Assembly (NCBI RefSeq): GCF_023242365.1
Contig: NZ_JALLIX010000020.1
Location: 1-64,000 of the forward strand
Length of the DNA stretch: 64,000 bases
Direction: 5' to 3'
Source: Pseudomonas sp. MWU13-2100
GTDB lineage: Bacteria; Pseudomonadota; Gammaproteobacteria; Pseudomonadales; Pseudomonadaceae
In this document: piece by piece, positions 39,657 through 49,112 of the stretch
Layout of the letters: every line of letters starts with the position of its first letter
Numbering within the stretch: the first letter of the stretch is position 1
Notes under the pieces: model-generated
What the model saw: the letters and a program-made list of their open reading frames with translations, nothing else
What the model was told of the DNA's origin: nothing
The model's database searches: none
Translations under genes and position numbers: made by a program

Positions 39657-40089
39657 TTAGGTGAATAGGGTGAGGTATTTATGTGCTACGAAAAACGTAA
39701 TTCCACCTGTTAGCCAACCCCCGGTAAAGAAGGGGGGGATCAAGAAGGAGATTAAAAATATAGGGGGGAATTCGCCAAATTTAGATAAAGTATTGGTTTT
39801 TTTTCAATAGCATAAGGTGTTGTTATGTATTCTATAAGGCCACTCAGCACGCCGCAAAAATATCCGATAGATATTCCGGAAAATAATGCTAGGGTTGGGC
39901 TTGATTTAGATATGGATTTTTGTCGAAACATTAAAAAACAGAATCAACAGCGGGAAAATGAACGCGTAAACTTCCTGGTCCCAATGGTAGTGTATGGTTT
40001 TTTAGGGCGTCTATGATTGATAAGTGGAACAGCGCCAACGTTAGGGATAACAATGCGCAAAATTTCCAGTAGCAGAGTTTATTTGTCAT
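39657..40089 (-). pseudogene. frameshifted small membrane-protein gene
   Basis: Read leftward from ATG 40089 the frames give in turn LLSLTLALFHLSIIDALK, then HWDQEVYAFIFPLLILFF, then LFSGISIGYFCGVLSGLIEY, then FPPIFLISFLIPP and GGWLTGGITFFVAHKYL, ending at 39657-39659. Each change of frame falls at a homopolymer: an A6, an A5, an A8 and a C8 run. Joined, they make a protein of about 143 residues with four membrane segments. It lies just after the intact membrane gene of the Rhs block and may be a second immunity gene. Whether it is a true pseudogene or a sequencing artefact cannot be told here. Confidence 0.65.
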
Positions 40090-40218
40090 GATCGAGTCTT
40101 TAGGATTTCAGTTAGATGCTTCACAGGTGGATTTGCTGGATTTTTAACTAGGGAAGTACGGGGGCACTAAAATTGTTGCCCTATATGGTGTTCATGAAAG
40201 TAAGCGGGTGCAAAAAAC

Positions 40219-40629
40219 TCAGTTGTTAAATTGGGTTATTTTTGTTGATTTAATAATCAAGTAATTAAATGTCAGCAGTATCGAGATTGTCCATATTTTT
40301 AATGTTAGATAAGGGAATATGAATCCAATGATTAGTACCTCTAACGGAGTCCCTGTGATTAGTTTTCCATCGTTGGCTATTTTGTGGATGGCAACCATTA
40401 CGATGTAAGCGGCGAGCGAGCAGAATATGGGTGCGATACATGACCAGATAATCCACGTTTTATTGTTGTCTGCTTTTTTGTACGGTGCAGAAAGTAGTAG
40501 TGCTAAAGTGAAAAAAATTGGATAGTAGTAATAATGTTCTCCCATTCTTCTGGGGATAAGCTGAAAAAAAATGGATGCATAAATGATTAGCGATAGACCT
40601 ATTATTAATGTGATCGTGATTTTTTTCAT
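40219..40629 (-). CDS. small membrane protein, probable Rhs immunity
   Basis: A 136-residue inner-membrane protein with four hydrophobic segments and AT-rich codons. I do not recognise a named family. Its ATG overlaps the stop of the Rhs gene as ATGA, the layout of a toxin and its immunity protein. A membrane immunity protein would fit a toxin acting in the periplasm or at the envelope. The function is inferred from position only. Confidence 0.65.
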   Translation of the reverse strand: MKKITITLIIGLSLIIYASIFFQLIPRRMGEHYYYYPIFFTLALLLSAPYKKADNNKTWIIWSCIAPIFCSLAAYIVMVAIHKIANDGKLITGTPLEVLIIGFIFPYLTLKIWTISILLTFNYLIIKSTKITQFNN

Positions 40630-43370
40630 TGAGTGGCCAGTTTTTTTAGTTTTCTATTAAGATTTGCTGGGAACCAATAAGACCCTAGATCTTTGAAAGG
40701 GCCTACTCCGTCGAGAGCATTTGATGAGCACTTAGAACAAAGTCCTCCACTGCATCCGCCTAGGTTTTGTATTCTTTCTATGATTTCCTGATCTTGGGCT
40801 GTGGTGGTTTTAAAGAAATGAGCGATCACGTCGTCACCATCGCCTTTCTGGAAATTTATGTAGTCATTAAGATTTGCATTTTCGTCGTATAATGCGCCGC
40901 CAGAACCCTTTGGGCCATTCATGTAACTTCCACCTGGATCGTAAAGTACTTGAGTATTGTCGGCTGAGACAAATACGCCGGCGTGTGTTCCAAAGATTGG
41001 AGTGTTATTGTTTATGATGACAGTGACATCAAGTCCCAATGGGTCTGTATATCTATGCGGATTGCCCAATGCGTATAAGAAGGTATTCAACCCTCCAGCC
41101 AGACCAATCGGATCGCTTTGTATGTATCTACCCGTTTTTGGAGCGTAGTCGCGAAAATAATTATAATGCAGACCCGTTTCAGTATCGAAATATTGCCCGG
41201 GAAATCGAAGGTTCAAGCTGAGAGAGTTGCTGGCGTCTCCTATTCCGAAAGCATCCGACTTCCATTGCCACACCCCTTGTTGGCTCTCGTCGGTCGCGAG
41301 GCGCGGTGTATTGAGATGGTCGCTATGCAGGTAGAATGGTGTGCTTTCGACAACACTACCTTGGACGTCATAATCCATTGTTATGCCGCCCAGCGGTAGG
41401 CTATCAAGCCAGATATAAAACTGACTTTTCGTTTTCTTGCCTTGGCTGTCGAATTGAGTTTCACCGAGTAATTGCCCCGTCGGGCTATAGATAAAGGTGG
41501 TAATGCCTTGAGGGGTTATTTTTTGTGTGCGCTGACCGAGAGCGTTATAGCGATACTCGGCGAGGTTAAGTTCGGCGTTTTTCACGTGACTCAACCGGTT
41601 TCGTGCGTCATAGATCATTTGGCGGTCTGCTCGGTCTTGAATCAAGTTGCCGGCGATGTCTGTCGTTACTGGCTGATCGGCAATGCGTGTCAGTCGATTG
41701 CTGGAGGTTTCATACTGATATTCAGTGACCGAGCGCTCTTGAATTTGTCTATCAATTAGTGGCGTGTGGGTTTTCTCCGTTCGATTGCCTCCGGCGTCAT
41801 AGGCATAATTATTTTGATGAGTATCGACTTTTTCCTCGGTTAAACGGTCCAGGGCATCATATTGATAATTCAAATCTCCAAAGAAATCACTTTGGAGGCG
41901 GGTAATGTTGCCATTGGCATCGTAGTGATGGGTGCTTTCCCAGTTAGATACGGTTTGCTTCACCAGTCGATAGTCTTGATCGTAATCACGATTAAGGAGG
42001 GTTCCATTTTTCCAGTTCACGCTTGTCAGCGGGCCGAACGGTAGATAGCTAATATGGCTGGCGAAATCCTCAGGAAGAGTGTTGCCTTGTTGGAGCTGTA
42101 CATTATTGATCCGCCCGATGAGGTCTCGTTGGTAATGCAAGTCAAGGGGGGCCGGGTAGTCAAACTGGGTCAGTTGACCAAGATCATTGTATCGATAGCG
42201 AAGGGTTTCTTGCTGGGCGACTCCGTTTACTCTGAGTGTCTGGCGTAGCGCTATCAGTCTGCCTCGCTCGTCGTAGCTGAATAACAGCTCGCTATCCGCA
42301 TGGTTTGCAGCCGTCAGGCGACCAATGCCGTTGTTACCGTCTTCGATCATATCGTAGTGGTATTGGCTGTCGAGTTCAGGTTCGGCTGGATAGCGACGCG
42401 CGATCAGGCGATTCAATGCGTCATACTCATAGCTTGACACTATTCCTCTGGCGTCAGTCTTTTGTATGAGGTTGCCAGCGGCGTCATAGACGTAAGTGCT
42501 GGTCCCGCTGTCAGGACTGACAACTGTTGTCAGGTTGCCCAACGCGTCGTACTGGTAACGTGTTGTCACCTCCCTTGGGTCGTTGACCTGGACGAGATTG
42601 TCCTGAGCGTCGTATTCGTATTGGATTATTCCATTAAGGGCATCGGTGCTCTGGGTGAGTCGGTCGAGTGGGTCGTAAGCTCGGTTATGGCTGGCATTCC
42701 GTGGGTTTGTGTGGCGTGTGGGATTATCATTCAGGTCGTACTGCATGCTGTTCGTTTGGCCGGCAGCGCCCACCGACCGTAAAAGGCGTCCCAACTCGTC
42801 ATAGACCCATTGATGCTGCCTGGTCAGTTTTCCTGTGCTGTCTTTCAGTCGCTGCGCCGTGCGATTACCCATCGGGTCGAGATCGAATTCAATCTGCTCA
42901 TCCCTATTATTGGTGATACGAGTCAGGCGTCTGGCATCGTCCCATGTGTAGTCTAGCCAGCTGCCATCCCCATGGATTAAACGGGTGATGTCGCCAGTGG
43001 CATTGTATTCAAAGTTGATGGTGTTACCGGCCGTGCTCGCCGAAACCAGCCATCCTTGTGGAGAGTAGCTTAGCGCGATAACTACGCCGTTAGGATCGAT
43101 CACCGTTTGTGGGTTGCCCAAACTGTCGAAGTCAGAGAGCGTGGTGGAATGTCCTAGGGCGTTGATCACCCGGACAAGGTGACCTTGGTCGTCGTGCTCA
43201 TAGCGAGTGATGTCCTCGACATCGGTACGTGGGCCGTCAACGGTTTCAATCAGGCCTAATGTGTTGTAGGTGTAAGACCAGCTGCGCTCTTCGGTCTGTG
43301 CCCATGTTGTGGAGAAATGAGCTGACAAGCAGAAAGCCAGGAGCCAAGTCTGGAATGATGGTGGATTCAT
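40626..43370 (-). CDS. secreted RHS-repeat protein with C-terminal toxin-like domain
   Basis: A 914-residue Rhs protein with its own signal peptide (LLAFCLSAHFSTTWAQ). Residues about 25-745 are YD/RHS repeats (such as YEYDALNRLIARRYP). The core ends with RYIQSDPIGLAGGLNTF and YTDPLGLD at about residue 780. The last 135 residues carry GTHAGVFVSADNTQVLYDPG and CSKCSSNALDGVGPF; a His followed by a later Cys resembles a permuted papain-like (NlpC/P60-like) hydrolase, which is my inference. AGAAGGA precedes the ATG. It follows a separate gene encoding the N-terminal Rhs part, 17 bases away. GC is lower than in the neighbouring core genes. Confidence 0.8.
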   Translation of the reverse strand: MNPPSFQTWLLAFCLSAHFSTTWAQTEERSWSYTYNTLGLIETVDGPRTDVEDITRYEHDDQGHLVRVINALGHSTTLSDFDSLGNPQTVIDPNGVVIALSYSPQGWLVSASTAGNTINFEYNATGDITRLIHGDGSWLDYTWDDARRLTRITNNRDEQIEFDLDPMGNRTAQRLKDSTGKLTRQHQWVYDELGRLLRSVGAAGQTNSMQYDLNDNPTRHTNPRNASHNRAYDPLDRLTQSTDALNGIIQYEYDAQDNLVQVNDPREVTTRYQYDALGNLTTVVSPDSGTSTYVYDAAGNLIQKTDARGIVSSYEYDALNRLIARRYPAEPELDSQYHYDMIEDGNNGIGRLTAANHADSELLFSYDERGRLIALRQTLRVNGVAQQETLRYRYNDLGQLTQFDYPAPLDLHYQRDLIGRINNVQLQQGNTLPEDFASHISYLPFGPLTSVNWKNGTLLNRDYDQDYRLVKQTVSNWESTHHYDANGNITRLQSDFFGDLNYQYDALDRLTEEKVDTHQNNYAYDAGGNRTEKTHTPLIDRQIQERSVTEYQYETSSNRLTRIADQPVTTDIAGNLIQDRADRQMIYDARNRLSHVKNAELNLAEYRYNALGQRTQKITPQGITTFIYSPTGQLLGETQFDSQGKKTKSQFYIWLDSLPLGGITMDYDVQGSVVESTPFYLHSDHLNTPRLATDESQQGVWQWKSDAFGIGDASNSLSLNLRFPGQYFDTETGLHYNYFRDYAPKTGRYIQSDPIGLAGGLNTFLYALGNPHRYTDPLGLDVTVIINNNTPIFGTHAGVFVSADNTQVLYDPGGSYMNGPKGSGGALYDENANLNDYINFQKGDGDDVIAHFFKTTTAQDQEIIERIQNLGGCSGGLCSKCSSNALDGVGPFKDLGSYWFPANLNRKLKKLATQ

Positions 43371-43387
43371 GATCAGATCCTTCTGAT

Positions 43388-44857
43388 TCAGCGTGGGGTT
43401 ATGGTTTGGCTGAGCGGTCGTCCTTGAGGGTCGTAAGTGTATTGAACGGCTCGATCCGGTTCAGTAACCCGTATGGGAGAGAACAGCGTCGGATGCCATT
43501 CGGTGGAGATTGTTCTCGCGTCAGGTGTTCCGCTTGCTTCTGTTCGGGATGTTTCTAACCCTCGAGTGTTTCGGGTATAGGCGGTTACGTTGCCTTTGTT
43601 GTCCGTTTTCGATTTGAGAAAACCTTGCTCGTCATAAGCAAAGGTCGATTGGCTGTCTGGGCAGTTGGGGGAGGGCTCGCCATCTATAGACTTTATACGT
43701 TTTGTACCTCCGACCAATTCGAATTGGTAGTGAGTTTTCTTGCCGAGTTCGTTGGTAACGGTAGAAGAACCGTCGTCGTTATAGTCGACGGTGATCTTTT
43801 GGGCGCCATTGGAGTGTTCGCTGGATATGGCTCGGCTTTGGTTGTCGTAAGTCCAGGTGGCATAACGGACGCCACGCTCGTCCTCAATGGCCGTGAGAAG
43901 CCGGCTGTCATTGGGGTCTTCATAAAAATACTTGCGCCTTTCTGACCGGTCGGGATAATTTCGGATGACTGATTTTAGTTGTATATAGGTGTTGTACTCA
44001 TAAAGAATATTGACGTGCTCTGTTGCCAGACTTAAAGGTTGCCTTCTGGCGTCTTCGGTGAACTTCAGGCTGAAGCCGAAATCGTCCAGAACCTCTACAA
44101 AGTCTTCGGTGTATTTCAGATGTTGAGAGATGCCATTTTTCCGAATGCTCAGCAGTTTTCCGGTGTTGTCGAAGGTCAGGAATTCATTGCCAGGGGAGCT
44201 GTAGATAAAGGTATCGTCTCCCTGAGTCAAACTTCCTACTTCAGGTGGCTTTGGAGTATGGCTGTCGGCTGATTTTTCGAATATGGACACTCTGCCATCC
44301 GCATGTATGACCGTCGTGGTTGAGCCTTCTACTATAAGGCGTGATGAGTACGAGTGTGTCCAACGGCCGTGCGCGCTGCTATAAAATCTGGAAAATTCAA
44401 TGGGACTAGATTGTGCCGCGGTCTTGGCTGCGGAGAAATCTGTTTCTGCCTGAGTTTTGTAACCCGATGAGAAATTTATGGGGTTTCCCGCCGTACTTGA
44501 AGGGCAGGTGTCTTCGTTTTTATGATGTTCACATTGCCCATTAAGTGGATTATAGAATTTTTCAAGCGGACAACCATCTCCAAGCCTGACGATGGGGCTA
44601 TTTGCGCTTGTCTCATCTTCGTAAGGCTCGTGGGAGATCACGCAGGTCCAGTTGCGTTCGTCTTCAGCTCTGACTGATAGATAATAAAGATCATCATAAT
44701 CGTAATATTTTTTCCACACCCATCTGCAGGCTAGCTCTGGTGAGGCATGTTTAGGTTCTGGGTGGTAGAGCAGCAACCAAGAGTACTCTTCTGCTGAGAG
44801 TTCATAGCATGAAAAAAACAGAAAGCAAAAAAATATGAATTTTAATTTCTTGTTCAT
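43388..44857 (-). CDS. secreted DUF6531/RHS-repeat protein, N-terminal partner
   Basis: A 489-residue exported protein. Residues 1-22 are a signal peptide (FIFFCFLFFSCYELSAE), then a Cys- and Tyr-rich region, then the DUF6531 domain (GNPINFSSGYKTQAETDF) from about residue 123, then RHS repeats (WTYDNQSRAISSEHSNGA, FAYDEQGFLKSKTDNKGN). It ends in YDPQGRPLSQTITPR without a conserved core or toxin. The downstream Rhs gene continues the repeat theme. Together they look like one Rhs protein divided in two, each half with its own export signal. Confidence 0.8.
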   Translation of the reverse strand: MNKKLKFIFFCFLFFSCYELSAEEYSWLLLYHPEPKHASPELACRWVWKKYYDYDDLYYLSVRAEDERNWTCVISHEPYEDETSANSPIVRLGDGCPLEKFYNPLNGQCEHHKNEDTCPSSTAGNPINFSSGYKTQAETDFSAAKTAAQSSPIEFSRFYSSAHGRWTHSYSSRLIVEGSTTTVIHADGRVSIFEKSADSHTPKPPEVGSLTQGDDTFIYSSPGNEFLTFDNTGKLLSIRKNGISQHLKYTEDFVEVLDDFGFSLKFTEDARRQPLSLATEHVNILYEYNTYIQLKSVIRNYPDRSERRKYFYEDPNDSRLLTAIEDERGVRYATWTYDNQSRAISSEHSNGAQKITVDYNDDGSSTVTNELGKKTHYQFELVGGTKRIKSIDGEPSPNCPDSQSTFAYDEQGFLKSKTDNKGNVTAYTRNTRGLETSRTEASGTPDARTISTEWHPTLFSPIRVTEPDRAVQYTYDPQGRPLSQTITPR

Positions 44858-45260
44858 AAAAGCTCAATCATCCGTGATTGTGAGGGCTGTGTTTAGTTGT
44901 AGCTTGAGTTTCGAGCGCTTTTCAAGCGTGAAAGTATTTGATAATGTTTAAACACTGATGTGTATGGACGTGTGTCAGCGGGGGGGGTTAAGTCGTTTTA
45001 GTGGGTTTTACGAATATAGAAAATTTTGTCAGCAGTTTTCTTGTAAGAGTCTGTAATAACCACCTTAAGCGGGGAGTCACCCTATTTAGGTGCCTGAGGC
45101 GGGGTTGGGGCTTAGCCGTCTTCTCGACCGCTACAGGGCTGGGCCGTTTGCAAATCAGGGCCTGGATGATGGATTTGAGCGGGCAATTCGCGAATTCTTG
45201 TAGTATAACTACAAGACTGCTACATCCCAGGCGTTCGCCCATAACAATGAGTCCAGCCCT
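44858..45260. other. 400-base gap between the Rhs block and the RpiR gene
   Basis: No gene is supported. It holds the divergent promoters of the Rhs genes and of the RpiR-type regulator, marks the change from AT-rich accessory DNA to GC-rich core DNA near 45060, and contains the perfect HexR-type palindrome listed separately. Confidence 0.55.
45197..45215. promoter_or_regulatory. HexR-type operator
   Basis: CTTGTAGTATAACTACAAG is a perfect inverted repeat with 8-base arms and a 3-base centre. The inner 15 bases fit the known HexR consensus TGTARTWWWAYTACA at every position. It ends 45 bases before the start of a HexR-like RpiR regulator. Confidence 0.75.
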
Positions 45261-46127
45261 TTGAACCTGTTGCAACACATCGCCCAGTCTCGCAACCTGC
45301 TGCGCAAGTCCGAGCTCAAGGTCGCCGATCACGTCCTGCTCGATCCGGCGGCGGTGATGCACAGTTCCATGGCCGACCTGGCCCACAGCGTGGGCATCAG
45401 CGAACCGACCATCGTGCGTTTCTGCCGGGCCATCGGTTGTTCGGGTTTCCAGGACCTGAAACTGAAGCTGGCGCAGAGCCTGGCGGCCGGTGCCAGCTTC
45501 GGCCAGTTCGCGATTCACGAAGACGATTCGGTGGCGGACTACAGCCTGAAGATCTTCGACACCACCCTGCACACCCTGATGGACGTGCGTGAAAAGCTCG
45601 ATCCGGCCGCGTTGCAACGCGCGGTGACCGCCATGTCGGCGGCGCAGCGCGTGGAGTTCTATGGTTTCGGCGCTTCCGGTGCGGTGGCGGCGGATGCCCA
45701 GCACAAGTTCTTCCGGCTGTTGCTGACGGCGGCGGCGTATTCCGACCCGCACATGCAGGCGATGTCGGCGGTGACGCTCAAGCCCACCGACGTGGCGATC
45801 TGCATTTCCCAGTCGGGCCGTTCCAAGGACCTGCTGATCACCGCCAACCTGGTGCGTGAAAGCGGCGCGACCCTGATCACCCTGTGCCCGAGCCAGACGC
45901 CGCTGGCCGAGCTGTCGACGGTGAACCTGGCCATCGACGTGCATGAAGACACCGAGATCTATACCCCGCTGACCTCGCGGATCGCCCACCTGGTGGTGAT
46001 CGACGTGCTGGCCATGGGCGTGGCCATGGCCCGTGGGCCGAGCCTGGTGAATCACCTCAAGAGCGTCAAGCGCAGCTTGCGCAGCCTGCGCCTGTCACCC
46101 AAGTCGGTAAAAGCCCTCGACGACTGA
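45261..46127 (+). CDS. RpiR/HexR-family transcriptional regulator
   Basis: A 288-residue regulator. Residues about 1-77 are the RpiR helix-turn-helix (LAHSVGISEPTIVRFCRAIG, FQDLKLKLAQSL). Residues about 120-260 are a SIS sugar-phosphate domain (VEFYGFGASGAVAADAQHKF, ICISQSGRSKDLL). The start is TTG at 45261; no in-frame ATG or GTG lies between it and the upstream stop. The domain makeup and length match HexR, the Entner-Doudoroff regulator sensing KDPG. No glucose genes are adjacent, so it is probably a HexR paralogue, possibly controlling the nearby pyruvate carboxylase genes. Confidence 0.85.
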   Translation: MNLLQHIAQSRNLLRKSELKVADHVLLDPAAVMHSSMADLAHSVGISEPTIVRFCRAIGCSGFQDLKLKLAQSLAAGASFGQFAIHEDDSVADYSLKIFDTTLHTLMDVREKLDPAALQRAVTAMSAAQRVEFYGFGASGAVAADAQHKFFRLLLTAAAYSDPHMQAMSAVTLKPTDVAICISQSGRSKDLLITANLVRESGATLITLCPSQTPLAELSTVNLAIDVHEDTEIYTPLTSRIAHLVVIDVLAMGVAMARGPSLVNHLKSVKRSLRSLRLSPKSVKALDD

Positions 46128-46159
46128 GGTCCACTGACTCTCTGCATCAGACGGGCTTG

Positions 46160-46291
46160 TGTGGCGAGCGGGCTTGCCCGCGCTCGACTGCCAAGCCGTC
46201 GCAAAACCGGTCGTCTAGGTATGCCTGATAGGCCTCATTCGCCGGTTTTAGGGGCGCTTCGCGCCCCAGCGCGGGCAAGCCCGCTCGCCAC
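46160..46291. repeat. REP inverted pair (REPIN-like)
   Basis: TGTGGCGAGCGGGCTTGCCC with GCGCT on the left is mirrored by AGCGCGGGCAAGCCCGCTCG on the right, about 80 bases apart. This belongs to a different REP subfamily from the TGTGGGAGC type elsewhere in the window. Confidence 0.8.
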
Positions 46292-46387
46292 AGGGTCAAT
46301 TTTCATCTGCCTGTCACGTGGTTGCCGCCAAACCGTCATTGCCCCCGTCCACTCTGTAACTCCCGTACCCACCCTGGGAGACTCGAA

Positions 46388-46579
46388 ATGGCCCGGCACC
46401 ACGAAGAGCAAAGCAGCGTCAAAACCCGTCGGCAGCAGGAAGATCAGCGCCGCATGGAATTTCGTCGCGCAATCGAAGACCGCACCGAACAGCGCCAACT
46501 GCAACAGGAAATCGCCGCACTCAATTACTGGCAGGCGGACTCGGCATCCGACCGTCGAAGCGCTCAGCCAGCCCGCTGA
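46388..46579 (+). CDS. small highly charged protein (PA3496-like)
   Basis: A 63-residue protein rich in Arg, Gln and Glu (KTRRQQEDQRRMEFRRAIED), probably one long helix. GGGAG lies 8 bases before the ATG. It resembles the small PA3496 family of Pseudomonas, proposed to affect envelope integrity; this is from memory. Its last 59 bases overlap the tail of the convergent LysR gene. Confidence 0.55.
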   Translation: MARHHEEQSSVKTRRQQEDQRRMEFRRAIEDRTEQRQLQQEIAALNYWQADSASDRRSAQPAR

Positions 46580-47498
46580 TTTGTAACCGTTCACTGCGAA
46601 TAAACCCCAGGAACGCATGGGCGACCGGTGACAGGCGTTTGTCCTTGGCCTGAACCAGGCACCAACTGCGATAGAGCGGCAGTTCTTCCACCGGCAGTTC
46701 TCGGAGCACGCCGGTCGCCAGTTCCAGGCTCAGGGCATGGCGCGTCAACAGGGCCAGGCCCAGGCCCGCCACCACGCACTCGCGCTGGGCTTCGCCCGAG
46801 GTCACTTCCAGCGTCTGCGAGAAGTGCACGCGTTTCTCCTTGAAATACTCCTCACACGCTATCCGCGTTCCCGACCCCGCTTCGCGGATCAACAACGTAT
46901 ACGGCTCCAGGTCCTGCAAGCGCAGCGGGCCGCCGTGGCACAACGGGTGATCGGGCGGCGCCACCGCGACAATCGGATTGTTCAGGAACGGCAGGAATTC
47001 GAGCCCCATGTCCTGGGGCACCATCGACATGATCAGCAGGTCGTCGCGGTTGTCCGAGAGGCGCCGGAGCGCTTGTGCGCGGTTGACCACCGTCAGGTGC
47101 AGGTTGACCTCGGGATGCTGGCGCTTGAACGCGGCAAACAGATGCGGGACGAAATACTTGGCGCTGGATTCCACCGCCAGTTTCAGTTGTCCCTGCAGCG
47201 AGCCTTGCATGTCCGAGAGCTGCATATCGAGGTTTTCCAAGCGGCCGAAAATATCCCGGCTGGCCCGCTGTAACGCTTCAGCCGCCTCGGTCATGTAGAG
47301 CTTTTTGCCGACGTAATCGAACAAAGGCTGGCCAATCAGCTCTTCCAACTGACGAATTTGTAGGCTAACGGCTGGTTGTGTGAGAGACATTTCGTCGGCT
47401 GCGCGGCTGTAGGAACGCAGATCGCAGACCTCGTTAAAAATCTTGAGCTGACGTAATGTCATACGCATCAAGGACTTACGCATTTTATAAATACTCAT
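46521..47498 (-). CDS. pycR: LysR-family regulator PycR
   Basis: A 325-residue LysR-type regulator. The helix-turn-helix (SYSRAADEMSLTQPAVSLQI) is at residues about 28-47, the CbbR/CysB-type effector domain at about 100-305. It is divergent from pycA with 187 bases between, the arrangement of Pseudomonas PycR with the pyruvate carboxylase genes. ATG at 47498 is used; ATG at 47483 (MRKSLMRM) is equally plausible. Confidence 0.82.
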   Translation of the reverse strand: MSIYKMRKSLMRMTLRQLKIFNEVCDLRSYSRAADEMSLTQPAVSLQIRQLEELIGQPLFDYVGKKLYMTEAAEALQRASRDIFGRLENLDMQLSDMQGSLQGQLKLAVESSAKYFVPHLFAAFKRQHPEVNLHLTVVNRAQALRRLSDNRDDLLIMSMVPQDMGLEFLPFLNNPIVAVAPPDHPLCHGGPLRLQDLEPYTLLIREAGSGTRIACEEYFKEKRVHFSQTLEVTSGEAQRECVVAGLGLALLTRHALSLELATGVLRELPVEELPLYRSWCLVQAKDKRLSPVAHAFLGFIRSERLQISGLAERFDGRMPSPPASN

Positions 47499-47685
47499 GG
47501 AGGCTGCGAACCGTCCAACTATAAGCTTTTGCTTATGAGCGACCCAATAATTATTGATTTTGGTTTATCGCTGGGGAGGGCTAGTGTGGACTGCGCGACT
47601 GACTTGAAACATTTAGTCACGCGCCGACCCGTTTTTTCGGTTGCACCCCAAGGGTTGTTTGTTCCAGCGGCTTAGGAATTTCCAA

Positions 47686-49101
<1,416 letters not shown>

Positions 49102-49112
49102 GGACTATTACA

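Noticed and set aside
39825..40016. Plus-strand 63-codon ORF
   Set aside because: It lies opposite the frameshifted membrane gene, whose hydrophobic segments are the better explanation.
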